This document shows, piece after piece, positions 1 to 9,100 of a DNA stretch of 64,000 nt. The notes below the pieces were generated by a model, which saw nothing but the letters and a program-made list of their open reading frames with translations, made no database searches and was not told where the DNA came from. The position numbers and the translations under genes were made by a program. Within the stretch, counting starts at the first letter, position 1. Every line of letters begins with the position of its first letter. The DNA is taken from the NCBI GenBank assembly GCA_050847315.1, contig CP193791.1. One strand, 5' to 3'. This stretch comes from Cedecea sp000277545 (lineage in GTDB: Bacteria > Pseudomonadota > Gammaproteobacteria > Enterobacterales > Enterobacteriaceae).

Positions 1-817
1 CTGGGAAGGTCACAACCCACCAGGCACTCTGCGCGAACTGCAACACGTCGGCGAGCATGGTGCCCCACTCCGGTGTTGGCGGCTGCGCACCCATGCCGAG
101 GAAGCCAAGGGCGGCCATATCGAGAATGGCGTTCGAGAAGCCGAGCGACGCCTGAACGATCAGCGGCGCAAGGGTATTCGGGAAGATATTCACAAACATC
201 TGGCGAACCGGGCCAGCGCCCGCCACTCGGGAGGCGGTCACGTAGTCGCGGTTAACTTCCACCAGCACCGCAGCACGCGTTAAACGCACATAGTGCGGCA
301 GCGCGACGAAGGTTAGCGCCAGCGCGGCGTTGCCGATGGACGGGCCGAAGATAGCCACCAGCACCAGCGCCAGCAGCAGGCTTGGCAGTGCCAGCATGAT
401 ATCGACCACGCGCATGATGATGTTGTCGACCACGCCGCCGAAGTAACCGGCGACCAGGCCCAGCACAATCCCCATCACCAGCGACAGGACAACCACCAGG
501 CAGCCGACCAGCAGCGACAGGCGAGCGCCGTACATCAGGCGGGACAGCACATCGCGACCGACGTCGTCGGTGCCGAGGATGTAGCTCCAGCTCCCGCCTT
601 CCTGCCACACCGGCGGGTGCAACAGCGCGTCGCGGAACTGCTCCGCTGGCGCGTGCGGCGCGAGGAAGTTAGCGAAGACGGCGATGAAGATCATGATGGC
701 GACGTACACCAGGCCGATCACCGCCCCTTTATTGCGTTTGAAGTAGTGCCAGAACTCCTGGAAAGGCGTCATCGGCTTGGGTGCTGCCACCACTTTGTTT
801 TCTGTCAGTTGCGTCAT
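1..817 (-). CDS. dppC: Dipeptide ABC transporter permease DppC (3' end cut by window edge)
   Basis: Inner-membrane permease subunit of the dipeptide/heme ABC importer; it pairs with DppB and passes peptides delivered by DppA. 272 codons are visible from the ATG at 815-817. The E. coli protein has about 300 residues, so roughly the last 28 lie off the left edge. The N-terminus is cytoplasmic (MTQLTENK), followed by a transmembrane helix, a periplasmic loop and a run of hydrophobic segments. Near the visible end is the EAA-type coupling loop (E-V-N-R-D-Y-V-T-A-S-R-V-A-G-A-G) that docks on the ATPases DppD/DppF, which would lie further left. It starts 9 bases after dppB, so the two are co-transcribed. 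The reading frame is open to position 1. Confidence 0.95.
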   Translation of the reverse strand, partial: MTQLTENKVVAAPKPMTPFQEFWHYFKRNKGAVIGLVYVAIMIFIAVFANFLAPHAPAEQFRDALLHPPVWQEGGSWSYILGTDDVGRDVLSRLMYGARLSLLVGCLVVVLSLVMGIVLGLVAGYFGGVVDNIIMRVVDIMLALPSLLLALVLVAIFGPSIGNAALALTFVALPHYVRLTRAAVLVEVNRDYVTASRVAGAGPVRQMFVNIFPNTLAPLIVQASLGFSNAILDMAALGFLGMGAQPPTPEWGTMLADVLQFAQSAWWVVTFP

Positions 818-826
818 GATGGCCCC

Positions 827-1846
827 TTATTTCTTATGGCGTATACGCGGGTTCACCACGCCGTACAGCAGGTCTACCAGCAGGTTGACGAGGATAATCA
901 TCGTCGCCACCAGCAGCACGCCGCCCTGGACTACCGGGTAGTCACGACGCTGCAGGGCGTCGATGAGCCAGCGGCCAAGACCCGGCCAGGAGAAGATCGT
1001 TTCCGTCAGGATGGCGCCTGCCAGCAGAGTACCGACCTGCAGGCCGATAACCGTGACGACCGGCAGCATCGCGTTGCGCAGGGCATGAACCACGATCACG
1101 CGCATGCGGGTCAGACCCTTGGCGCGAGCGGTACGGATGTAGTCTTCGCCCAGCACTTCCAGCATGGAAGAGCGGGTCATACGCACGATAACCGCTAGCG
1201 GAATAGTGCCCAGCACGATGGCAGGCAAAATCATGTGGGCGACGGCGTCAATAAAATCACCCGGCTGGCCCCAGATAGCGGTATCTATCAGCGCAAACCC
1301 GGTGAGCGGCAGGGAGTCATCCAGGAACACGGTGTCGCTGATGCGCCCGGACACTGGCGTCAGGTTCCAGTGCACCGATACCAACATGATGAGCATCATG
1401 CCCCACCAGAAAATTGGCATGGAATAGCCGGTCAGCGCGAGGCCAACGGCGGTGTGGTCAAAGATTGAACCACGCTTCACGGCGGCCAGAACGCCCACCG
1501 GAATGCCGACGGCAACGGCGAAAATCATCGCGCAGATGCCGAGTTCCAGCGTCGCTTTAAAGCGCGGCACGAACTCGTCCCAAACCGGGAGGCGGCTCTT
1601 TAATGAAATGCCCAGATCGCCATGCATTACGCCCCAGATGTAATGGAGGTACTGCTGCCACATTGGCTTGTCGAGACCCATCTCGGCCAGCAGTTGGGCA
1701 TGACGCTCAGGAGAAATACCGCGCTCTCCGGCCATAATCATCACCGGGTCTCCGGGGATCATATGCACGAAAGCGAAGGTGAGTAGGGTAATACCTATAA
1801 ACGTGGGGATGACTAACCCCAGTCGTCGGAGGATGAACTGCAGCAT
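827..1846 (-). CDS. dppB: Dipeptide ABC transporter permease DppB
   Basis: Inner-membrane permease partner of DppC in dipeptide uptake. The 339 residues equal the E. coli length. The N-terminus MLQFILRRLGLVIPTF is the typical first transmembrane helix of the DppB/OppB family, and further hydrophobic segments follow. The coupling loop (E-V-L-G-E-D-Y-I-R-T-A-R-A-K-G-L) sits near residue 225. It lies between dppA and dppC on the minus strand. A 174-base gap holding a palindromic repeat separates it from dppA, which would let the binding protein be made in excess over the membrane subunits. Confidence 0.97.
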   Translation of the reverse strand: MLQFILRRLGLVIPTFIGITLLTFAFVHMIPGDPVMIMAGERGISPERHAQLLAEMGLDKPMWQQYLHYIWGVMHGDLGISLKSRLPVWDEFVPRFKATLELGICAMIFAVAVGIPVGVLAAVKRGSIFDHTAVGLALTGYSMPIFWWGMMLIMLVSVHWNLTPVSGRISDTVFLDDSLPLTGFALIDTAIWGQPGDFIDAVAHMILPAIVLGTIPLAVIVRMTRSSMLEVLGEDYIRTARAKGLTRMRVIVVHALRNAMLPVVTVIGLQVGTLLAGAILTETIFSWPGLGRWLIDALQRRDYPVVQGGVLLVATMIILVNLLVDLLYGVVNPRIRHKK

Positions 1847-1912
1847 ATCCCGGATTCTCTGTAGTGACGGAAAGCCTGGTAACTGTTCCGTCTGTATTGC
1901 TCACAAATGTTT

Positions 1913-2000
1913 CCCCCTCTCCCTTTGAGGGAGAGGGTCGGGGTGAGGTTGGACAACGCCAATACCCCTCACCCTAACCCTCTCCCCATGGGGGAGAGGG
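1913..2000. repeat. GC-rich palindromic intergenic repeat, copy 1 (dppA-dppB gap)
   Basis: Two inverted units: CCCTCTCCC-TTTGA-GGGAGAGGG, a short linker, then CCCTCACCCTAACCCTCTCC followed by GGGGGAGAGGG. Related arrangements recur at 46094-46200, 50284-50366 and 55549-55685. The position between the binding-protein gene and the permease genes of one transcript is where REP-type elements usually stabilise the upstream message. The repeat structure is seen; the role is inferred. Confidence 0.8.
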
Positions 2001-2020
2001 AATAAAGCACGTTACTTTTA

Positions 2021-3628
2021 TTATTCGACGGACACGTTTTCGAAGTGGTGTTTGCCCAGTGGATCAACCACGTAGCCTTTAACTTCTTTACGCACTGGCT
2101 CGAACACGGTGGAGTGAGCGATGATCAGCGCTGGCGCCTGATCGTGCATCACAACCTGAGCCTGTTTGTACAGTTCAACACGCTTGTTGTGGTCGTCGGT
2201 GGCGCGAGCCGGCTGAATCAGATCTTCAAACGGCTTGTAGCACCAGCGAGAGTAGTTGGAACCGTCTTTCGCCGCGGCGCAGCTGAACAGGGTGGCGAAG
2301 AAGTTATCCGGATCCCCATTGTCGCCGGTCCAGCCCATCATTACGGCCTGGTGTTCACCGGCTTTAGCACGCTTCAGGTACTCGCCCCACTCGTAGGTCA
2401 CGATTTTGGCGGTCACGCCAACTTTCGCCCAGTCAGCCTGAATCATCTCAGCCATGCGGCGAGCGTTCGGGTTGTATGGACGCTGAACTGGCATCGCCCA
2501 CAGGTCAACGGTGAAGCCTTTGTCCTGACCCGCTTCTTTCAGCAGCGCTTTCGCTTTTTCAGGATCGTAGGTGTAGTCCTTCACGTCATTGTTGTAGCCC
2601 CACATGGTTGGTGGGATCAGGTTTTTAGCCGCGGTGCCCGCGCCCTGATAAACGGCTTTAATGATCGCTTCTTTGTTCACCGCGTAGGTCAGCGCCTGAC
2701 GCACTTTCACGTCGTCAAACGGCTTCTTCTCGGTGTTGAAGGAGAGATAGCCCACGTTCAGGCCAGCCTGTTCCATCAGATTGATGTTCTTGTCTTCTTT
2801 CATGCGGGCAATGTCGGCCGGGTTCGGGAACGGCATCACCTGACATTCGTTTTTCTGCAGTTTGGCATAACGCACGGAAGCGTCAGGCGTGATGGAGAAG
2901 ACCAGGCGATCGATCTGCGGCTTGGTACCCCAGTAGCCCGGGAAGGCTTTATACAGAATACGGGAGTCTTTCTGGTACTGCAGCAGCTGGAATGGACCGG
3001 TACCGATTGGGTTCAGGTCTGTTTTTTCCGGGGTGCCGGCTTTCATCATGTTGTCCGCATATTCTTTAGAAAGAATAGAGGCGAAGTCCATGGCCATGTC
3101 CGCGAGGAACGGCGCTTCTGGACGCGCCAGCACGAACTGCACGGTGTTATCGTCGACTTTCTTGATCTCGGTGATCAGGTCAGGCAGGCCCATGCCTTCG
3201 AAGTATTCGTAGCTGCCGCCAGAGACTTTGTGATACGGGTTATCTTTGTTTTTCTGACGGTCAAAGGAGAATACAACGTCGTCGGCGTTGAAATCGCGAG
3301 TCGGTTTGAAGTCTTTATTGTCCTGCCACTTCACGCCTTTACGCAGGTGGAAGGTGTAGGTTTTACCGTCCGGGCTAACGTCCCATTTTTCAGCCAGGCC
3401 TGGGATGATTTCGGTGGTGCCGGTTTTAAATTCCACCAGACGGTTATAAATCGGTACGGAGCTGGCATCGTAAGTCGTGCCGGAAGTGAACAGCTGTGGG
3501 TTAAAGCCCTCTGGGGAACCTTCTGAACAGTAAACCAGGGTTTTGGCTTGTACGCTTGCTGCAACGGTCATGGCAACCAGGCTCAGACCAAATTTCAGCA
3601 TCCCTGACTTCTTCAAGGAAATACTCAT
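2021..3628 (-). CDS. dppA: Periplasmic dipeptide-binding protein DppA
   Basis: Solute-binding protein that captures dipeptides (and heme) in the periplasm for DppBCDF; it also feeds dipeptide chemotaxis through Tap in E. coli. An upstream ATG would give 577 residues, but the start at 3626-3628 gives 535, the E. coli length. It opens with the signal peptide MSISLKKSGMLKFGLSLVAM, probably cleaved after V-Q-A, and is preceded by GGAG at good spacing. The mature protein has the SBP_bac_5 fold with the family stretch around T-D-A-S-V-R-Y-A-K. Two cysteines near residues 256 and 450 fit the structural Cys seen in this family. It is first in the dpp transcript, and its leader carries a GcvB-type pairing site. 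Confidence 0.97.
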   Translation of the reverse strand: MSISLKKSGMLKFGLSLVAMTVAASVQAKTLVYCSEGSPEGFNPQLFTSGTTYDASSVPIYNRLVEFKTGTTEIIPGLAEKWDVSPDGKTYTFHLRKGVKWQDNKDFKPTRDFNADDVVFSFDRQKNKDNPYHKVSGGSYEYFEGMGLPDLITEIKKVDDNTVQFVLARPEAPFLADMAMDFASILSKEYADNMMKAGTPEKTDLNPIGTGPFQLLQYQKDSRILYKAFPGYWGTKPQIDRLVFSITPDASVRYAKLQKNECQVMPFPNPADIARMKEDKNINLMEQAGLNVGYLSFNTEKKPFDDVKVRQALTYAVNKEAIIKAVYQGAGTAAKNLIPPTMWGYNNDVKDYTYDPEKAKALLKEAGQDKGFTVDLWAMPVQRPYNPNARRMAEMIQADWAKVGVTAKIVTYEWGEYLKRAKAGEHQAVMMGWTGDNGDPDNFFATLFSCAAAKDGSNYSRWCYKPFEDLIQPARATDDHNKRVELYKQAQVVMHDQAPALIIAHSTVFEPVRKEVKGYVVDPLGKHHFENVSVE

Positions 3629-3645
3629 TATTCTGCTCCAATTAT

Positions 3646-3664
3646 GTGTCGTGTTGTGTTTTGT
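3646..3664 (-). promoter_or_regulatory. GcvB-type sRNA pairing site in dppA leader
   Basis: Read on the minus strand, the leader contains ACAAAACACAACACGACAC about 20 bases before the dppA start. CA-rich elements of this kind (CACAACA core) pair with the GU-rich R1 region of GcvB, which represses dppA in E. coli and Salmonella. The motif is seen; repression here is inferred from conservation. The gcvB gene itself is not in the window. Confidence 0.65.
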
Positions 3665-4312
3665 AACCGTCTGACCATTGTTATTTGTGGGTGGTCGGTA
3701 CGGTGTGCCCGGAGGCGGTGGTGAGGCTAGCAGTTCCTTTCGCGAGTCATGCATGGAGGTAGCACAGACGGTCCGTAAATAGCCCCTCTCGTCCTACAAT
3801 CTGTCAACAGATTAAGGAAACGTCAATACAGGTCACGGGGATTTACAAGCAAGGTGGGATTCGGCGGGCAAAGATTAAAAAAACCTTCCGGGGACATTTC
3901 CAGCAGGGAAATTTATGCTACAGGCTTGTTACCAGAATATTGCACTGCTTAATTTGCAACCTATAGCGCGAACCGATTGTCCGGAATAGGTAAAATTTTG
4001 TGTTAAACGATGAATTGTTGCACGATTTATTTTGTGATCTGCATCGCTCACAGCGGAAAATGCTGTCTGCCATCATAAGCGGCGGCGCAAAAAACCATGC
4101 ATTTCCATAACCAAATACGATGAATTATATCCCGCATAAAAGCATAACCACGGCAGTAAGTGAGGGGCGGAGGCGGTTCAACCCTTCTTGGCTGGTAATC
4201 CCCCCTTATAATTAATAGGGAGTCTGGCGAGGTAAATTTAAAGTATTCATCCAAGTAATTAATTCGTTATATAAATACGTAAGATAATTGGAAAATTCCT
4301 AAAAATAACAAA
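3665..4312. other. Intergenic region between dppA and the CDI locus
   Basis: About 650 bases without a convincing gene. The dppA side presumably holds the dppA promoter(s). The DNA becomes markedly AT-rich from about 4240 towards the cdiB-like gene. In E. coli K-12 a proline tRNA gene (proK) lies between dppA and eptB; no intact tRNA was found here. Short ORFs such as 4048-4254 have no recognisable content. Confidence 0.6.
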
Positions 4313-4341
4313 TTGACATTAATTTAATATCTTAATAACCT
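4313..4341 (+). promoter_or_regulatory. Possible sigma-70 promoter for the cdiBA locus
   Basis: A perfect -35 (TTGACA, 4313-4318) is followed after 17 bases by a poor -10 (TAACCT). It lies in an AT-rich stretch about 135 bases before the cdiB-like start. The weak -10 makes this tentative. Confidence 0.35.
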
Positions 4342-4474
4342 GAAACAATTATTGGCTTCCTACAATTGTTAACGCTCTCATCAATACGCTGCTGTAAATG
4401 GAATGCCTGCAATTTTCACCTGTTGATTTATGGACCTCGCGCCAATAATGGCGTGAAAATTAAAGGGAATTTCT

Positions 4475-6151
4475 GTGCGCGTTCTAAAGTTCTTTGTTTA
4501 TGGCGGTATTGTTTTACTCTCACTGCTTCATTCTGGATATTCCGCCCCACTGGCTGACGAGCAGCTTATTCGACAACAGGAAAGCCAGCGTGCTCGTGAG
4601 GCGCAACTCGCACCGCCGGTGCCGGACGTCAGGCTGTCACCGCAGGCTACGCCTTCGTTCAGCCTTGATTTCCCAAAGGAAACGCCTTGTTTTCCCATTC
4701 AGCAGGTTGAATTACAGCAGCGCGAAAAATTACCTCACTGGCTGCCGCTGCAAAAATTAGCCAATCGCGGGGTAGGGCATTGTCTGGGCGGTAAAGGCAT
4801 TAATAAGTTAATGAGTGTATTACAAAATCGTCTTATTGATAGCAGCTACGTCACGACCCGTGTACTTGCCCCTCAGCAAAATCTTAATTCAGGCAAGTTA
4901 ATTCTTACTATTTTGCCGGGCACTATCCGGCAGGTGAAATTTACCCCGCAAAGCGGGCATTATGTTTCGTTATTAAATAGTTTCCCGGCAAAACCTGGTG
5001 CGCTACTGGATTTACGCGATATCGAGCAAGGCCTGGAGAATTTCCAGCGCGTACCCACCGTTCAGGCCAATATGGAAATTATTCCCGGGGAACAGCCGGG
5101 CGAGAGCGATATATTACTGGACTGGAAACAGTCGCGTATGTGGCGGCTTGGCCTGTCGCTGGATGATTCCGGGAGCCGAAGTACAGGGCGCTATCAGGGC
5201 GGCGTAACGCTTTATGTTGATAACCCGTTAAGCCTCAGCGACACGCTTTACCTTAACGCCGGCAGTGCGCTGCAGCCTCACGGTGAAAAGGGGACGCATA
5301 ACTACACCGGGCAATACGCGGTGCCTTTCGGTTACTGGATGACGAGCCTGACGGCCAGCAGCAACGACTACTACCAGACTATCGCCGGGCTGAACGGGGA
5401 TTACCGCTACCGGGGAAAAAGCAATAACCTCGCCTTTCAGCTAAGCCGCGTTCTGCACCGCAGCGGCAGCCAGAAGACCAGTTTTACCTACGACATTATT
5501 ACCCGTGAGTCGAAAAACTTTCTCGATGATACCCAGATAGACGCCCAGCGCCGTAAAACCGCTGCCTGGAAAGTGGGGCTACAGCATCGCCACTATATCT
5601 ACGCCGCTACGCTGGATGCCGGTATCAGCTACCAGCGAGGCACCCGCTGGTTTGGTTCGATCCCTGCTACCGAAGAGTATTTTGGCGAGGCAACGGCGCT
5701 GAGCAAAATCCTGCTGATGAACGCCCAGCTTGAGTTGCCTTTCGCGCTGGCAGGGCAAAACTTCCGCTACAACGTGCAGTATATGCGGCAGAAGACCAAC
5801 ACGCCTTTAACACCGCAGGAGCAGTTTTCTATCGGCAGCCGCTGGACGGTGAGAGGCTTCGACGGCGAGCGTACCTTGAGCGCGGATAACGGCTGGACGG
5901 TTCGCAATGAATTTGGCTGGTTTACGCCGCTGCCGGGTCAGCAGCTCTATCTCGGCGTGGATTACGGGGAAGTGAGCGGTCACAGTAGCCCTTATCTTGT
6001 AGGCAATCACCTGGCGGGCGGTGCGCTCGGGCTACGCGGGCTGTTACTGAGTGCAAGCTACGATATTTTCGCCGGTATTCCACTGTCAAAGCCGCAGGGT
6101 TTTACCACCGACCTGGTGACGTTCGGTTTCAATCTGAACTGGCAATATTGA
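4475..6151 (+). CDS. cdiB: Two-partner secretion outer-membrane transporter (TpsB / CdiB-like)
   Basis: Outer-membrane beta-barrel that exports the large exoprotein encoded next to it. 558 residues starting at GTG 4475 with AAAGGGAA upstream. The N-terminus (M-R-V-L-K-F-F-V-Y-G-G-I-V-L-L) is a signal peptide. Residues 25-60 form the H1-helix/linker region, rich in Q, R and P. A POTRA_2-type domain starts around residue 75 (F-P-I-Q-Q-V-E-L) and a ShlB/FhaC-type barrel follows. The signature VRGF (V-R-G-F-D-G-E-R) near residue 460 is the L6 loop motif of Omp85/TpsB proteins. It ends 10 bases before cdiA, so the two form an operon. It could be named as any ShlB/HecB/FhaC homologue; the cdiB name rests on the VENN motif in its partner. 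Confidence 0.9.
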   Translation: MRVLKFFVYGGIVLLSLLHSGYSAPLADEQLIRQQESQRAREAQLAPPVPDVRLSPQATPSFSLDFPKETPCFPIQQVELQQREKLPHWLPLQKLANRGVGHCLGGKGINKLMSVLQNRLIDSSYVTTRVLAPQQNLNSGKLILTILPGTIRQVKFTPQSGHYVSLLNSFPAKPGALLDLRDIEQGLENFQRVPTVQANMEIIPGEQPGESDILLDWKQSRMWRLGLSLDDSGSRSTGRYQGGVTLYVDNPLSLSDTLYLNAGSALQPHGEKGTHNYTGQYAVPFGYWMTSLTASSNDYYQTIAGLNGDYRYRGKSNNLAFQLSRVLHRSGSQKTSFTYDIITRESKNFLDDTQIDAQRRKTAAWKVGLQHRHYIYAATLDAGISYQRGTRWFGSIPATEEYFGEATALSKILLMNAQLELPFALAGQNFRYNVQYMRQKTNTPLTPQEQFSIGSRWTVRGFDGERTLSADNGWTVRNEFGWFTPLPGQQLYLGVDYGEVSGHSSPYLVGNHLAGGALGLRGLLLSASYDIFAGIPLSKPQGFTTDLVTFGFNLNWQY

Positions 6152-6161
6152 GGACTCAAGG

Positions 6162-9100
6162 ATGAATAAGAATCTCTATCGCATCGTGTTTAACAAAGCG
6201 CGTGGCGTGCTGATGGTAGTGCCGGATATTGCCGCCTCGGGTCGAGCTGCGTCCTCTCCATCCGAGGGCGTGGGCCATACTCAGCACCGTTGCATGAGCC
6301 GCCTCGGGCGCATTAGCTTCAGTCTTTTACTGGCGATGGGCTGTGTCAGCACGCCGGCCTGGGCAGACATCGTGGCCGACGGCAGCGCGCCAGGCCAGCA
6401 GCAGCCGACCATCATAAACAGCGCGAACGGCACACCGCAGATCAACATCCAGACGCCGAGCGCGGCCGGGGTTTCCCAGAATAAGTACAGCCAGTTCGAC
6501 ATCGACCAGAAAGGGGCGATTTTAAACAACTCCCATCAGATGACCCAAACCCAGCTGGGCGGCATGGTGGCGGCTAACCCGTGGCTGGCGAAAGGCGAGG
6601 CGAAGGTCATTCTGAACGAAGTGAACTCGCGCGATCCAAGCCAGCTCAATGGGATGCTGGAAGTGGCGGGGCGGCAGGCGCAAATCGTCATTGCTAACCC
6701 GGCCGGGATCACCTGTAACGGCTGCGGTTTTATCAACGCCAACCGCACAACGTTGACCACCGGGCAGGTGCAGCTGTCGAACGGCCAGATAACCGGTTAC
6801 GACGTGAGCCGGGGCACTATTACCGTGCAGGGGCGAGGGATGGACAGTTCGCGCCAGAACACGACCGAACTGATTGCCCGGGCGGTAAAAGTGAACGCCA
6901 CTATTCAGGCGAGAGAGCTTGAGATAACCACCGGGCGGAATAACGTCCGCGCCAGCGATCGTTCTGCGACGGCGAAATCCGATGATGGCAGCGCGCGCCC
7001 ACAGTTTGCGGTGGATGTGGCGCAGCTTGGCGGCATGTACGCCAATAAAATCCAGCTGAGAGGGACGGAATCCGGCGTCGGCGTACACAATGCCGGAACA
7101 ATAGGAGCCTCGGCAGGCGACGTCGTGGTCAATGCCGATGGTTCAATCACCAACAGCGGCCTGATCCAGGCCAGCAACAACGTGCTGCTTGCCTCACGCA
7201 ATGATATTTCAAGTCACGGCGTGCTTGCTGCAGGGATGAAAGCGGACGGTACCGCCAGCGCGGCGGGCGACCTGGCGATGCAAAGTGAGGGCAAACTCAC
7301 CGTTAGCGGGCAGAATAGCGCGGTAAACAAGCTGACGGCAAAGGGCACAAGCATTGATTTTAGCGCCAGCCAGAACCGGGCGGGTTCTGTGGAGCTAGCG
7401 GCAGCGCAGGGCGATGTTCATACCCAAAAAGCGAATGTCGCGGCGCAGCAGATAACGGTCAGCACCAACGGGATGCTGAACAATGACGGCGGCAGCCTGA
7501 GCGCCGATAAACTTAACCTTACCGCCAGCCAGCTTTCCAATCGCCAGGGTTTGTTACAGCAAAGCGGAGATAGCGAACTGACACTGGCTCATGCGGGCGG
7601 CATTGATAACCGCGGCGGAAACATTGTCGCAAACAGTAAAAAGCTGACGCTTAGCGGGGCGAAACTTGATAACCAGCAGGGAAGAATTCAGGCAGATGCG
7701 GTCGAGGTCAACACCGCGAAGCAAAGCCTGAACAACCAGCAGGGCGTAATCGCCGCCAGCAAAAGCGTGAAGCTGCAAAGCGGCGGGCTGAACAATGACG
7801 AGGGGCTGGTTCAGGCTGGGACTGATTTAGCGCTGGACCTGCAGGGCGGCGCGCTCAGCAACCGCAACAGCGGCAAGAAAGGCATTTTCAGCAATGGCTC
7901 GCTGACGGTAAACGGTGGTGCGTTAGACAACCAACATGGCGTTATCGCCAGCGCCGGGGGACTCCAGCTCAACGGCAGCCAGCTGAATAACGACGCGGGC
8001 TCGCTCCAGTCCGGCTCAACGTTGGACGTTAACGTACAGGGCGGCAGCCTGACAAACCGCAGCGGCGGCAACTTGTCGGGCAAAGGGGCGCTGAGCCTCA
8101 AAGGCGGAGCGCTGGATAATAGCAGCGGCGTGATAGCCAGCATGCAGAGCCTCAGCCTGAACGGCAGCCAGCTAAACAATGACGCCGGCCTGCTCCAGGC
8201 GGGAGGGGATCTCTCTCTGGATTTAGCGGGCGGTACATTCACCAACCGCAACAGCGGGAAAAACGGCGGCGTTCTGAGCCAGGGCCAGCTTACCGTGCAG
8301 AGCGGCGCGCTGGATAACAGCGGCGGGTTTATTGCCTCCGGCAAAGACGCCAGCCTGACCACGCTGGCGCTGAATAACACCTCAGGCACGCTGGCAAGCG
8401 ACGGCACTCTTTCGCTTATCAATGAGGGCATCAACAACCAGCAGGGCCTGATTCAGGCGGGCAAATCGCTTTCGCTGGATACTCGCGGCGGAGCGCTGGT
8501 AAACAGCCATGGCGAGCTGACCTCAGGCAAGCATCTGACCCTGCTGAGTGGCGTATTGCTGAACGACGCCGGGCGGATCGTTGCCTCGGAAGATGCGCGG
8601 CTGGACACCCTCGGTAACCCGTTCAACAACCAGGCCGGGACGATTGCTGTCGGAGGTGAAGCGAGCATTACCGCTCACGCGCTCAACAACACCGGCGGGC
8701 AGGTTCAGGTGGCGGGTAACCTGCAGCTCACGACGCAGAATGCGCTGGAAAACGGCAGCGGGCTTATCCGTAGCGGGAAAACTGCGACGCTTAACGCCGC
8801 CAGCATAGTCAACCGTACCACTCATTCAGACCAGCAAGGCATCGAAGGTCAGTCGGTAACGCTGAATACCGGCTCACTCAACAATATCGATGGCGCCGTT
8901 CGCAGCAGCGATACCCTGACGCTTAACTCGGGTGGCGTCCTGGACAATACGCGCGGCCTGCTTTCGTCCGGCAATCAGTTAACGGTGAACGGCGGCCAGA
9001 GCCTGGCGCTTACCAACAGCGCGGGCACGCTCATTGCCGGGAAGATGCTTACGCTGGATGCCGGGTCAGCGACCGGCGACGGCAAACTTCTCTCGCAGGA

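Noticed and set aside
2045..3526. 493-residue open frame antisense to dppA
   Set aside because: It mirrors the coding strand of a well-conserved dppA gene and has no recognisable protein features.
4033..4052. TGTGA...TCACA dyad resembling a CRP site
   Set aside because: The half-sites are 10 bases apart instead of 6, which does not fit CRP.
4160..4195. GGTTCAACC-like T-arm suggesting a tRNA upstream of the CDI locus
   Set aside because: The flanking bases do not form a 5-base T stem, and no acceptor, D or anticodon arm could be fitted.
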